Positions 16,572-25,005 of a DNA stretch of 64,000 nt are shown here, piece by piece; the first letter of the stretch is position 1; each line of letters opens with the position of its first letter. The notes under the pieces were generated by a model. That model was not told where the DNA came from. It saw only the letters and a program-made list of their open reading frames with translations, and searched no databases. This stretch comes from Nocardioides sp. (lineage in GTDB: Bacteria > Actinomycetota > Actinomycetes > Propionibacteriales > Nocardioidaceae): NCBI GenBank assembly GCA_002729525.1, contig PBYI01000064.1, positions 25,877 through 89,876 of the forward strand, in the 5' to 3' direction. Both the position numbers and the translations under genes were made by a program.

Positions 16572-17558
16572 TCACCAGGCGACGGTGTAGGAGCGGAGGA
16601 ACGGCACGTCCCTCGTGCGACCGGTGCGGGGGTCGAGGACCAGCGTCTGGGCGCCGTCGTCGGGCGCGACGCTGCGCACCGCGAGCACCCGGCCGTCCGG
16701 GCCGGGTGCGAACTCGATCCAGTCGTCGGCGTAGTCCCGGGTGCGGTGCAGCGTGGTGCTCCGGCCGTCGGAGACACGCACACGTCGGAGCAGGAACGTC
16801 CCGTTCGCCGTGACGCGGCGGTAGAGCACCGTGCGCCCGTCGGTGGCGGCGCGCCCGTGGTAGGCCTTCCGGGCGAGCGTGACCGCCGCACGCCGCGGCC
16901 CGAACGTCGGCAGCAGGAGCACCCGGCCCTCGCCGGGGAAGACGATGCCGCGCGGTGAGTCGGCGATGGTGCCGAACACCGCGCCGTTGTCGCGGCCGTC
17001 GCCGACCCGGCGCCCACGCTGCAGGCGCCCGCCGGTGCTGCGCACCCGGAACAGGTACGACGGGTAGAACATGCCCTTGGACGGCTCGTCCACGAAGCCC
17101 TCGAGGTAGATCCAGCGGCCGTCGCGCGACCAGCCGATCGTCCCGATCGCCTCCAGCGGGTGCTTGCCGGGCAGCACGTCGACCGTGCCGCGGCGGTCGG
17201 TCCGCGACACCAGCAGGCGGACCGGACCGGCGCCCGGGTTGAAGGCGATCCGCTGCCGGTCCGGGCTCAACGCGAGGTTCGTGTAGCCCCCGCGCGGGGT
17301 GCTGTGGAGGACCACGCGGTCGCTGCCGTCGAGCCGCGCGGTGACGACCTTGCTCCGGCGCAGGCCCTGCACCCAGGCCACCCGGGTCGCCCGTGCGGCA
17401 CCCGTGCGAACGGCCGTCGCGGGTGTCGCGACCGGTGCCACGTGCGGGCGGCCGACGGTGGCGGCGGTGGCGGCGTACGACGGGCCGACCGGGCCGGGGG
17501 CGGTCAGGCCGCCGAGGACCATGAGGAGGGCGGCGAGCGCCGTACGTCGTCCGAGCAT
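16572..17558 (-). CDS. Secreted TolB/PD40-like beta-propeller protein
   Basis: A 328-residue exported protein: signal peptide MLGRRTALAALLMVLGGLTA with an Ala-rich cleavage region (SYAATA), then repeated propeller blades with the WD40-like PD40 signature (LALSPDRQRIAF, GTIGWSRDGRWIYLEG, GTIADSPRGIVFPG, IEFAPGPDGRVLAV). No catalytic motif is evident, so it is probably a binding scaffold outside the membrane. No membrane anchor is present. It stands alone between an alpha/beta hydrolase (convergent) and a divergent NAD-binding protein. The ATG is preceded by a TACGCT box at six bases, so the transcript is probably leaderless. Confidence 0.78.
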   Translation of the reverse strand: MLGRRTALAALLMVLGGLTAPGPVGPSYAATAATVGRPHVAPVATPATAVRTGAARATRVAWVQGLRRSKVVTARLDGSDRVVLHSTPRGGYTNLALSPDRQRIAFNPGAGPVRLLVSRTDRRGTVDVLPGKHPLEAIGTIGWSRDGRWIYLEGFVDEPSKGMFYPSYLFRVRSTGGRLQRGRRVGDGRDNGAVFGTIADSPRGIVFPGEGRVLLLPTFGPRRAAVTLARKAYHGRAATDGRTVLYRRVTANGTFLLRRVRVSDGRSTTLHRTRDYADDWIEFAPGPDGRVLAVRSVAPDDGAQTLVLDPRTGRTRDVPFLRSYTVAW

Positions 17559-17564
17559 GCGCGG

Positions 17565-17570
17565 AGCGTA
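17565..17570 (-). promoter_or_regulatory. Leaderless -10 box of the propeller gene
   Basis: Minus-strand TACGCT, six bases, then ATG at 17558; no Shine-Dalgarno. Confidence 0.45.
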
Positions 17571-17676
17571 GGGCCGCGAAGCACGTCCGCGTGGCCGAAC
17601 GCCCGGATGTCACGTTCGGCCGGCCCGTCCCGTCCACCTCGTGTGCGCACCGCACGGGTGCGGACGAGGCGAGAGG

Positions 17677-18432
17677 ATGACGGTCATGCGCATCGCGGTG
17701 GCGGGGGCGACAGGCCAGGTCGGGCGGTACGTCGTGCAGGCGGCGGGTGAGCGGGGGCTCGAGGTTGTGCCGCTGGCCAGGGCGAACGGCGTCGACCTCA
17801 CGACGGGGACCGGCCTCGCCGACCGGTTGGCGGGCGTCGACGCGGTGGTCGACGTGGTGAGCACGCGCGCGCAGAGCAGGTCGGCGGCGGAGGCGTTCTT
17901 CTCCCGTGTGACCCGCACGCTGATGAATGCCGGTCGGGACGCCGGCGTGGGCCACCACGTCGCCCTCTCGATCGTCGGGATCGACGCCGTGCCGTCCGGC
18001 TACTACCGGGGCAAGCTGCTCCAGGAGCGGCTGCTCGCCGAGGGCGACCGTCCGTGGAGCGTGCTGCGGGCGACGCAGTTCCACGAGTTCGCGGCGCAGG
18101 CGCTCGACTTCGCGAGGGTGGGGCCGTGGTCGTTGGTGCCGGTGATGACCTCTCAGCCGGTCGCCGCGCGGGAGGTGGGGCAGGCGCTGGTCGCCCTGGC
18201 CGAGAAGGGTGCGTCGGGCCGGGTCGCCGACCTGGTCGGGCCCGAGGTGCTGTCGATGCACCGGCTGGCGCGACGGGTCTCCGACGCCCGCGGTCTGGGG
18301 CGCCGCGTCGTACCGGTGCGGCTCCCCGGCGCGGCCGGTCGCGGCATGCGTGACGGCTCGCTCACCGCGTACGGGGACGACGTGGTGGTCGGCGCCACCA
18401 CCTTCGACGCGTGGCTGGCGGCCGACGGGTGA
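17677..18432 (+). CDS. NAD(P)-binding protein (NmrA/atypical SDR type)
   Basis: A 251-residue Rossmann protein with the atypical SDR cofactor motif VAGATGQVGRYV at the N-terminus, a short second strand, and no YxxxK pair, as in NmrA/ISOM-like proteins. SIVGIDAVPSGYYRGKLLQERLL matches the region that contacts cofactor or substrate in this group, followed by WSVLRATQFHEF. ATG 17677 has GAGG just upstream; the inner ATG 17686 is also possible. It overlaps the ECF41 sigma gene (GTGA). ECF41 genes are commonly next to oxidoreductases of this type, whose substrate is unknown; the coupling suggests they are one unit. Confidence 0.82.
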   Translation: MTVMRIAVAGATGQVGRYVVQAAGERGLEVVPLARANGVDLTTGTGLADRLAGVDAVVDVVSTRAQSRSAAEAFFSRVTRTLMNAGRDAGVGHHVALSIVGIDAVPSGYYRGKLLQERLLAEGDRPWSVLRATQFHEFAAQALDFARVGPWSLVPVMTSQPVAAREVGQALVALAEKGASGRVADLVGPEVLSMHRLARRVSDARGLGRRVVPVRLPGAAGRGMRDGSLTAYGDDVVVGATTFDAWLAADG

Positions 18433-19316
18433 GCGGCGACGAGCTCGCGGCGGCGTACGGCGCCCTCCGTCCGCGGCTGGTGCGCGTCGCCTACGCGATC
18501 CTCGGCAGCCGGGCGGAGGCCGAGGACGTCGTCGCCGACACGTGGCTGCGGCTGGTCGCCCAGCAGGAGCGCGAGCCGGTGCGCGACCTGCTCGGCTGGG
18601 GCACGGTGGCCGTCTCGCGGGCGGCCGTCGACGTGCTCCGCTCGGCCCGCGTCCGCCGGGAGCAGTACGTCGGCCCGTGGCTCCCCGAGCCCGAGGTGCG
18701 CGACCTCGACGCGCCTCCGGCCGGTGGCGGCCAGGACCCTGCGGACCGGGTGAGCCTCGACGACTCGGTCCGCTACGCCCTGCTCGTCGCGCTCGAGCAG
18801 CTCACGCCGGCCGAGCGCACCGCCTGGGTGCTGCACGACCTCTTCGCGGTGCCGTTCGCCGAGGTCGCGCAGGTCGTCGGCCGCTCCCCGGAGGCGGTGC
18901 GCACCCTCGCCAGCCGGGCCCGTCGCCGGGTGGCGGACCGGACCCCGCGGAGGGAGGTCGACCGCGTCGAGCACGACCGGGTGGTGTCGGCGTTCCTGGG
19001 CGCAGCGGCCGGCGGCGACCTCCACGGCCTGGTCGCGCTGCTCGACCCCGACGTCGTGCTCACCAGCGACGGTGGCGGCGTGGTGAGCGCGGCCCGGAGA
19101 CCCGTGCTCGGATCGGACCGGGTGGCCCGCTTCCTCGACGGTCTGCGCCGCAAGCACCCCGACGACGTGCTGCTCCCCGTCGAGGTCAACGGGCGGCTCG
19201 GCCTTGCCGGCACCGACGGCGCAGGGCGCCGCACGCTCGTGGCGTCGTTCACGGTCGACGGCGGGCTGGTGTCGCGGGTCGACATCGTGCTCGCGCCGGC
19301 CAAGCTCGGCCGCTGA
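18429..19316 (+). CDS. ECF41-type RNA polymerase sigma factor with SnoaL C-terminal domain
   Basis: A 295-residue sigma factor: sigma2 region (LRPRLVRVAYAILGSRAEAEDVVADTWLRL) at about 10-75, sigma4 region (LTPAERTAWVLHDLFAVPFAEVAQVVGRS) at 115-170, then a 110-residue SnoaL_2-like domain (VVSAFLGAAAGGDLHGLVALLDPDVVL...). ECF41 members have no separate anti-sigma factor; the C-terminal domain sets activity. The GTG overlaps the stop of the NAD-binding partner. The WLPEP motif in the linker (GPWLPEP) is characteristic. Targets are unknown but usually include the upstream partner gene; two downstream membrane-anchored genes may be co-transcribed. Confidence 0.9.
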   Translation: MSGDELAAAYGALRPRLVRVAYAILGSRAEAEDVVADTWLRLVAQQEREPVRDLLGWGTVAVSRAAVDVLRSARVRREQYVGPWLPEPEVRDLDAPPAGGGQDPADRVSLDDSVRYALLVALEQLTPAERTAWVLHDLFAVPFAEVAQVVGRSPEAVRTLASRARRRVADRTPRREVDRVEHDRVVSAFLGAAAGGDLHGLVALLDPDVVLTSDGGGVVSAARRPVLGSDRVARFLDGLRRKHPDDVLLPVEVNGRLGLAGTDGAGRRTLVASFTVDGGLVSRVDIVLAPAKLGR

Positions 19317-19367
19317 TCGGGCCCGGCCCCGAGTTTGACCCGGGCTCCCGACGGGGAGGTCGCAGGC

Positions 19368-20477
19368 ATGACACCCGAGGTCGCTCCCTCCCCGGGTCGT
19401 CGGCGGTGGCTGCTCGCCGCGACGGCCGTGCTCGGTGTCGTCGTGCTCGGTCTCGCCGTCGGCCTCGTCGCGCTCCGCACGGCCGACGACCGCCCGCGGG
19501 CCGTCGCCGGCGCGCTGCTCGTGCCGGCGTACGCCGACGAGGAGCCGACCGAGCCCGGCGAGCTCCTGCTGCCGTGGGCCCGCCTGGACGTCTCCGTCGC
19601 CGGCCCGTACGACGCGCTGCCCGACGACGACGCAGGGGTCCGCCCGCCCGCGGGAGGCAGCTTCGTGCGCGTCGAGGTCGACCTCGACCCCGCCACCGGG
19701 TTGATCCCCTACGCGACCCTCACCTCGCCGTTCGTCGGCAGCAGCGAGCTCGTGCTGCGGGCCGACGGGCGCGACTACCGTCTCGACGGCGAGGGCGGGC
19801 TCCCGCTCGACCCGTCGCTGCGGACGGTCGACGGGATCCGCTGGGTGGCAGTCGAGGGCCGGCCCGCCGATCTCTCGCTGGTCGTCACCACCGACGGGGT
19901 CGAGGAGGTCGTGCACGCCGACGGCACCGTCGAGCTCGGCCGGGCCGCCGACCTGGACGGGCTGCCGACCCCGGACGAGCTGCGGACGGTGAAGCCGCGG
20001 CCGTGCGGTCGCAGCCGCGTCGTGGGCGACCCGGTCGCACGCATCGACTACCCCAAGCGGCTGACCTGCGACGTCGACCTGGTCCTGCGGGTCCCGTACG
20101 TCGACGGCCTCGGGTGGGCGGACCCCGGGCGGGAGTTCCTGGTTGTCCAGGTGGCTACGACGACGTACGTGTCGCTCGCCGCCGGACAGGCTCGCGCGAA
20201 GACCTTCTTCTACCGGGAGTCGGTCGAGCGCACCGCCACCCTGGGTGGTGCGGACCCGGTCGCGCCGGCTGCCGACGTCAACTCGCTCAACCAGGGGATG
20301 CTCGCGCTGTCCGACCCCGACGAGCCGGTGCAGCTCGTGTTCGACGTGCCCGTCGACGGTGAGGTCGGCCCGCTGCAGATCGACCTGGTGGTGACCGCCG
20401 CCGACCGCGACCCGTTCGTGCGGGGCGACGTGCGGGTCGTCCACCGGTGGTCCGTACCGCAGGAGGACCTCGCATGA
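19368..20477 (+). CDS. Membrane-anchored protein of unknown function (paralogue 1)
   Basis: A 369-residue protein not recognised as any characterised family. A cytoplasmic tail of about 18 residues (PSPGRRR) precedes one transmembrane helix (WLLAATAVLGVVVLGLAVGL), then a beta-rich exterior part with two cysteines (RPCGRSR, LTCDVDL). The segment GLGWADPGREFLVVQV resembles one in the next gene, so the two are paralogues. GGGGAGG lies eight bases before ATG 19368. It lies 51 bp after the ECF41 gene and overlaps its paralogue by ATGA. Exterior beta sandwiches with such strands are often carbohydrate or protein binding, but nothing here specifies that. Confidence 0.72.
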   Translation: MTPEVAPSPGRRRWLLAATAVLGVVVLGLAVGLVALRTADDRPRAVAGALLVPAYADEEPTEPGELLLPWARLDVSVAGPYDALPDDDAGVRPPAGGSFVRVEVDLDPATGLIPYATLTSPFVGSSELVLRADGRDYRLDGEGGLPLDPSLRTVDGIRWVAVEGRPADLSLVVTTDGVEEVVHADGTVELGRAADLDGLPTPDELRTVKPRPCGRSRVVGDPVARIDYPKRLTCDVDLVLRVPYVDGLGWADPGREFLVVQVATTTYVSLAAGQARAKTFFYRESVERTATLGGADPVAPAADVNSLNQGMLALSDPDEPVQLVFDVPVDGEVGPLQIDLVVTAADRDPFVRGDVRVVHRWSVPQEDLA

Positions 20478-21607
20478 CCCACGACCCGACCACCGACCCG
20501 GCCCTCGCCGCGGGAGACCCCCCGCCCGAGCCTGCACCGGCCGCCCCTTCCCGGCGCGGTCTCCTGTGGTCCCTCGCGCTGGTCCTGGCCGTCGCGACGG
20601 TGGTGCTGTCGACGATGGTCGTGCAGGCGGCGCAGGGCGATCCGGCCGACCGCGTCGAGGTCGGGGAGAGCGTCGCCGTCGACCGGATCCCGTACGGCTT
20701 GCTGCGCCGCGTGGTGACGCCGTACGCCGACGTCGAGGTGCTGGTCGCCGACCCGCGCGAGCGCGTGCCCTTCTCACTCCTGCAGTACGACTACGGCGAC
20801 CCGCGGCGCGAGGAGGAGCGGGGCCTGGTGGCGCCGGAGGGTGGCGTACTGGTGCCCCTCAGCTGGTCGATCCGGTCCACGCTGCCCTACGACCAGACCT
20901 TCGAGGGGTCCGTGGACGTCGAGCTGGTGGCCGGTGACGAGCGGCAGGTGATCGGCAGCCTCGGACTGGCCGCGCCGAGCTCGTCGACCTACGCCCGGGC
21001 GGAGCCGCACCCGGTCGTCCTGGCCCTCGGCCGCGACGCCGAGCTCGACGACCTGGCCCTCGAGGTGACGTTCGACGGACTGACCCAACGCGTCGACGTC
21101 ACGACCGGTCGCCGCGCCCCCGGGCCCGCCGACCTGCTCTACACCGACGGCCCGGACCTCACTGCCGGGTGCACCGAGGTCGAGGACTGGTGCGCCATGA
21201 CCGCCGGACCCGGCTCGGACCTCGCCACGTCGGACGGCACGTTCACCGCCAGCTGGGTGAGTCTCTACGCCTGGGACCGCGAGCTCGGGTGGGCCCCCGA
21301 GGGCAGTCGGTGGGCGGCGGTGCGGCTCCAGCTCTTCGGGGTCGACGTCGTGCAGGGGCGCGGCGGCGGTGCGTGGTACCTCCGGGGCCGTCAGGCCCGC
21401 GAGCCGCAGGTCCGGCTGGACGGTCGCGAGCCCGTACGACGGGAGGATCTCGAGGGCGGTCGCAGCACGGGGCGGGTCGTGTTCGAGGTGCCGGCCGACG
21501 GCCTCCCCCAGGAGCTCGGTCTCAGCCTGGTGCAGGACCTGCCCCGGGACGCCCCGGCCCGCACCCTGCGGCTCTCCGCGACCCTGGCCTTGCGTCCGAT
21601 CGGCTGA
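20474..21607 (+). CDS. Membrane-anchored protein of unknown function (paralogue 2)
   Basis: A 377-residue protein with a proline-rich cytoplasmic tail, one transmembrane helix (GLLWSLALVLAVATVVLSTM, about 35-55) and a beta-rich exterior domain carrying a Cys pair in GCTEVEDWCAM that may form a disulfide. The stretch ELGWAPEGSRWAAVRLQL aligns with the paralogue's GLGWADPGREFLVVQV, and both share a first half built on a V-P-Y-A-D-V-E-V type strand. ATG overlaps the stop of paralogue 1, so they are translationally coupled and probably form a complex. No known function. Confidence 0.72.
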   Translation: MTHDPTTDPALAAGDPPPEPAPAAPSRRGLLWSLALVLAVATVVLSTMVVQAAQGDPADRVEVGESVAVDRIPYGLLRRVVTPYADVEVLVADPRERVPFSLLQYDYGDPRREEERGLVAPEGGVLVPLSWSIRSTLPYDQTFEGSVDVELVAGDERQVIGSLGLAAPSSSTYARAEPHPVVLALGRDAELDDLALEVTFDGLTQRVDVTTGRRAPGPADLLYTDGPDLTAGCTEVEDWCAMTAGPGSDLATSDGTFTASWVSLYAWDRELGWAPEGSRWAAVRLQLFGVDVVQGRGGGAWYLRGRQAREPQVRLDGREPVRREDLEGGRSTGRVVFEVPADGLPQELGLSLVQDLPRDAPARTLRLSATLALRPIG

Positions 21608-21617
21608 CCCGCGGGCG

Positions 21618-21623
21618 TAGGTT
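21618..21623 (+). promoter_or_regulatory. Leaderless -10 box of the M1 peptidase gene
   Basis: TAGGTT, six bases, then GTG 21630; no Shine-Dalgarno. Confidence 0.45.
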
Positions 21624-21629
21624 GCGCGG

Positions 21630-23411
21630 GTGGCCTCCCGACCCCGTGACCCGCACTCGCACGCTCGCCCGGACGAGGTCGTCGTCCGGCACCTCTCGCT
21701 CGACCTGGACGTCGACCTCGACGCGCGCCGGCTGAGCGGCTCGGTCGCGCTGACGCTGGAGCACCTCCTCGAGGGCGCGCCGCTGGTGCTCGACACCTGG
21801 CACCTCTCCGTCGAGCGGGTCACTGACGGCGACGGCACCGAGCTGCCCTTCCAGATCGGCGCGCACGACGCGATCCTCGGCAGCCCGCTGACGGTCACGA
21901 CCGGCGGCGCGGAGCAGGTCGTCGTCCACTACGCGACCGGCGAGGAGGCCAACGCGCTGCAGTGGCTGGAGCCCGCGCAGACGTCGTCGGGCAAGCCGTT
22001 CCTGTTCACCCAGTCGCAGCCGATCCTGGCCCGCACCTGGATCCCGTGCCAGGACAGCCCCGGCGTGCGCACGACGTACGACGCGACCGTGCGGGTGCCG
22101 GCCGACCTGCTGGCCGTGATGAGCGCCGAGAACCCCACCGAGCGCACCGCCGACGGGGTCTACCGCTTCACCATGCCCGAGCGCGTGCCGTCGTACCTCG
22201 TGGCGCTCGCCGTCGGCGACCTCGAGCACCGCGACCTCGGACCGCGCAGCGGCGTCTACGCCGAGCCCGGCGAGATCGAGGCGGCGGCGTGGGAGTTCGC
22301 CGACACCGAGCGGATGATCGAGGCCGCCGAGCGCCTCTACGGGCCCTACCGGTGGGGCCGCTACGACCTGCTGGTGCTGCCGCCGAGCTTCCCGTACGGC
22401 GGCATGGAGAACCCACGGCTCACCTTCGCCACGCCCACCGTCATCGCCGGCGACCGCTCGCTGGTGACCCTGGTGGCGCACGAGCTCGCGCACTCGTGGT
22501 CGGGCAACCTCGTCACCAACGCCACCTGGAACGACATCTGGCTCAACGAGGGCTTCACGACGTACTTCGAGCGCCGCATCGACGAGGAGGTCTTCGGCGT
22601 CGAGGACACCGCGATGCACCTGGTGCTCGGGCGGCAGGAGCTCGAGCGGTCCGTCGCGACCGCCTCCGACCCGCGGCACACGTGGCTCGAGCTCGACCTC
22701 GTCGACCCCGACGACGGTCCGCCGAAGATCCCGTACGAGAAGGGGTCGCTGTTCCTGCGGATGCTCGAGACGGCCGTCGGGCGCGAGCGCTTCGACGCCT
22801 TCCTGCGCGACTACTTCGACCGGTTCGCGTTCGGGACCACCGACACCCCGACGTTCCTCGCGCACCTGACCTCCGCCCTGCTCGAGCCCGCCGGCCTGAC
22901 GGCCGAGGAGCTGCGGATCGAGGAGTGGGTGCACGGCCCGGGCGTGCCCGACAACGAGCCGCCGACGGTCTCCGACGCGTTCGTGGTCGTCGACTCCCAG
23001 GTGTCGCGCCTGCTCGGCGGCACGCCGGCCGCCGACCTCGACACCGACGGCTGGGTCAGCCACCAGTGGGTCCACCTGGTGCGCGCGCTGCCCGACGACG
23101 CCGACCACGCGCTGCTCGCGGACCTGGACGCGGCGTACGGCTTCACCGCCACCGGCAACATCGAGCTCGCGACGGCGTGGTTCGAGAAGGTCGTCGCGGC
23201 CGGGTGGGTGTTCGTCGAGCCGCGCGTCGACGCCGGGCTGGAGGACGCGCTCACCCGGCACGGGCGGGCGCTCTACCTGCGCCGGGTCTACGAGCAGCTC
23301 GCGCTCAGCGACGCCGGCCTGGCGCGCGCGAAGGAGATCTACGCCGCCGCGCGCCCGACGTACCACCCGGTGTCGCGGGCCGTCGTCGACCGGGTGCTCG
23401 GGCTGCGCTGA
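21630..23411 (+). CDS. M1-family metallopeptidase, LTA4-hydrolase-like aminopeptidase
   Basis: A 593-residue zinc aminopeptidase. The N-terminal saddle domain (LSLDLDVDLDARRLSGSVAL) leads to the exopeptidase motif GGMEN (257-261) and the zinc site HELAH (284-288) with Glu307 in WLNEGF, exactly the HEXXH-18-E spacing of M1 enzymes. The C-terminal third (IEEWVHGPGVPDNEPP onward) matches the helical leukotriene-A4-hydrolase C domain, as in other short bacterial M1 enzymes. No signal peptide, so cytoplasmic peptide trimming is likely. Leaderless start. It converges on the MerR gene with only 15 bp between the stops. Confidence 0.92.
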   Translation: MASRPRDPHSHARPDEVVVRHLSLDLDVDLDARRLSGSVALTLEHLLEGAPLVLDTWHLSVERVTDGDGTELPFQIGAHDAILGSPLTVTTGGAEQVVVHYATGEEANALQWLEPAQTSSGKPFLFTQSQPILARTWIPCQDSPGVRTTYDATVRVPADLLAVMSAENPTERTADGVYRFTMPERVPSYLVALAVGDLEHRDLGPRSGVYAEPGEIEAAAWEFADTERMIEAAERLYGPYRWGRYDLLVLPPSFPYGGMENPRLTFATPTVIAGDRSLVTLVAHELAHSWSGNLVTNATWNDIWLNEGFTTYFERRIDEEVFGVEDTAMHLVLGRQELERSVATASDPRHTWLELDLVDPDDGPPKIPYEKGSLFLRMLETAVGRERFDAFLRDYFDRFAFGTTDTPTFLAHLTSALLEPAGLTAEELRIEEWVHGPGVPDNEPPTVSDAFVVVDSQVSRLLGGTPAADLDTDGWVSHQWVHLVRALPDDADHALLADLDAAYGFTATGNIELATAWFEKVVAAGWVFVEPRVDAGLEDALTRHGRALYLRRVYEQLALSDAGLARAKEIYAAARPTYHPVSRAVVDRVLGLR

Positions 23412-23426
23412 CCGGGTCGGCCGAGA

Positions 23427-24257
23427 TCACGGACCGGGCCGGTCCGTCGCCGCGACGGCGAACACGGGCCAACCGATCTCGGTGCGCCACGCGTCCCGGT
23501 CGTCGGTGTCGCGAGGCCCGACGACGTACGTCTCGCGCACCGGCCCGGCGACGGCGAGGCCGTTCTCGACCACCCAGGTGCCGAGCTCGCCGTAGGTGAC
23601 CTCGATGTCGGCGTGGTCGCCGGCGTGCGTGGTGAGGGCCAGCTCGGCTCCCGGCAGCTCGACCGGGTGCACGCGGCCGCGGGTGGGCGGCCGGGGGCAC
23701 GACCGGTGGACCAGCACGTGGCCGGTGCCGTCCTCGAACAGGGCGTTGTCGTAGACGCCGCCCGGCGGCGCGGAGTCGGGCGCATCGGCGCCGAGGACCG
23801 CGTCGAGCTCGGCCATGGCGCCGGCGTACCAGCCGAGGACGTCGTCGAGAGCGACGTCCGCCTCGACGGCGGCCACGGTCGAGGGCGGCACGCGGCGCAG
23901 CTCGACCGGCACCGGCGGAGGCGCCGGCGCGAGCAGGCGCCGCAACGACCGTACGGCGGCCCGGGTGCGCTCCAGCTCGGCCTCCAGGTGGTGCAGGTGG
24001 TCGGCGACGAGCGTCGACCGCTCGGTCGGGTCGGGCGTGGCGATCACGCGCCGGACCGCGGCGACAGGTACGTCGAGCTCGCGCAGCCGTCGTACGACCT
24101 GCGCCGTGGCGATCTGGTCGGGCGTGTAGTAGCGGTAGCCGCTGCCCGGGTCGACCGCTGCGGGCTCGAGCAGGCCGGACTCGTGGTAGCGGCGCAGCAT
24201 GCGGACGCTCAGGTGCGTGAGCCGGGAGAACTCCCCGATCGTGAGTGTCGCCTCCAC
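23427..24257 (-). CDS. MerR-family transcriptional regulator with GyrI-like effector domain
   Basis: About 276 residues: a MerR winged helix (TLTIGEFSRLTHLSVRMLRRYH, SGYRYYTPDQIATAQV) at 3-72, a coiled-coil helix (ADHLHHLEAELERTRAAVRSLRRLL), and a C-terminal GyrI/AraC-effector-like domain (ADIEVTYGELGTWVVENGLAVAGPVRETYVVGPRD) that binds multidrug-type ligands. GTG 24257 is chosen as it starts just before TLTIGEF; a GTG at 24272 is also possible, and the longer frame to 24386 has no similarity and would run across the operator. The palindromic operator at 24271-24291 covers its own start region, so autoregulation is likely. The divergent SnoaL gene is the obvious target. Confidence 0.87.
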   Translation of the reverse strand: MEATLTIGEFSRLTHLSVRMLRRYHESGLLEPAAVDPGSGYRYYTPDQIATAQVVRRLRELDVPVAAVRRVIATPDPTERSTLVADHLHHLEAELERTRAAVRSLRRLLAPAPPPVPVELRRVPPSTVAAVEADVALDDVLGWYAGAMAELDAVLGADAPDSAPPGGVYDNALFEDGTGHVLVHRSCPRPPTRGRVHPVELPGAELALTTHAGDHADIEVTYGELGTWVVENGLAVAGPVRETYVVGPRDTDDRDAWRTEIGWPVFAVAATDRPGP

Positions 24258-24270
24258 CCCGGCAGTGTCC

Positions 24271-24329
24271 ACCCTCTCCCCGGGAGAGGGTCCAGGCCTT
24301 GACCCTCTCCCGAGGAGCGGTCGCAGGGT
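24271..24329 (+). promoter_or_regulatory. MerR-type operator/promoter with 19-bp spacer
   Basis: A perfect palindrome ACCCTCTCCCCGGGAGAGGG plus T spans 24271-24291. A second, imperfect copy (ACCCTCTCCCGAGGAGCGGT, 24302-24321) lies between TTGACC (24299-24304) and CAGGGT (24324-24329), which are 19 bp apart. A 19-bp spacer with a dyad inside it is the hallmark of promoters untwisted by MerR activators. It drives the SnoaL gene; the -10 ends seven bases before its ATG. Confidence 0.72.
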
Positions 24330-24336
24330 CGTCGGC

Positions 24337-24693
24337 ATGGACACGAACCACGAACAGCCCGTGACACCCGACGCCCTCCCCGTCACCGTGCGGGCCTTCC
24401 TCGCAGCCCACGTGGCGCGCGAGACGGAGGCGGCCCTCCGCCTCCTCGCCCCCGACGCCGTCGTGGTCGACGAGGGGCAGACCTATCGCGGATCCGAGGG
24501 GGTCCGGGAGTTCCTCGAGCGGGCCGGCAGCGAGTTCACCTACACCACCGAGCTCGTCGCGGCAGGGCGCGGCGGCCCGGGGCGGTGGGTGGCGGTCAAC
24601 CGGCTCGAGGGGGACTTCCCGGGAGGAGTCGCCGAGCTGCCCTACCGGTTCTCGCTGAGCGACGACCTGATCGAGGAGTTGGTCATCGGCTGA
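24337..24693 (+). CDS. SnoaL-like small protein under MerR control
   Basis: A 118-residue nuclear-transport-factor-2-like protein: VTVRAFLAAHVARETEAALRLLAPDAVVVDEGQ start, YRGSEGVREFLERAG helix, and strands ending FSLSDDLIEELVIG. Such proteins commonly are ketosteroid-isomerase-like enzymes or ligand binders. ATG 24337 is used; the longer frame overlaps the operator and MerR gene. There is no good ribosome site and the -10 box ends seven bases earlier, so the mRNA is probably leaderless. Being the only target of the MerR promoter, it may deal with the compound sensed by the GyrI-like domain (inference). Confidence 0.8.
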   Translation: MDTNHEQPVTPDALPVTVRAFLAAHVARETEAALRLLAPDAVVVDEGQTYRGSEGVREFLERAGSEFTYTTELVAAGRGGPGRWVAVNRLEGDFPGGVAELPYRFSLSDDLIEELVIG

Positions 24694-24699
24694 GGGGCG

Positions 24700-25005
24700 C
24701 CACCCCGGGTCGGGACGCACCCATCCGCGGGCGACGCCCTCGTCGACCATCGCGGAGGTGACCGCGCCGAGCGAGGTGGACGCCGCGACGACGCCCGCCT
24801 CCCGCGCCCGGACCGTCGACTCGGTGGCGCCCGGCATGTGCCAGGTGCCGCCGTCGTTCATCCAGTTGAGCAGCATCGGCTGGAGCCGGTCGAGGCCCTT
24901 GCAGAACCGTGCCTCCGGCGTCGCGCCCGCCTCGAACTCGTCCCACAGCGCCCGCACGTACGTCGCCTGGTCGTCGGGCAGCACGGCGAACAACCGGTCG
25001 GCCGC
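24700..25005 (-). pseudogene. C-terminal fragment of an HDDC2/YfbR-like HD-domain nucleotidase
   Basis: This frame encodes FAVLPDDQATYVRALWDEFE, ATPEARFCKGLDRLQPMLLN, and a closing AMVDEGVARGWV, the C-terminal half of HD-domain HDDC2-type 5'-nucleotidases. The N-terminal half with the metal-binding HD residues is missing, there is no start codon in a sensible place, and no stop codon before it runs into antisense of the SnoaL gene. It is joined directly, out of frame, to the PAS fragment at about 25,005. It is a relic of a deletion that fused two genes. Confidence 0.7.

Noticed and set aside
15706..18261. Other long antisense frames, such as 15706-18261 and 34586-36571 on the minus strand
   Set aside because: They span several genes or overlap well-supported genes, have Arg/Gly/Pro-rich low-complexity translations and no motifs.
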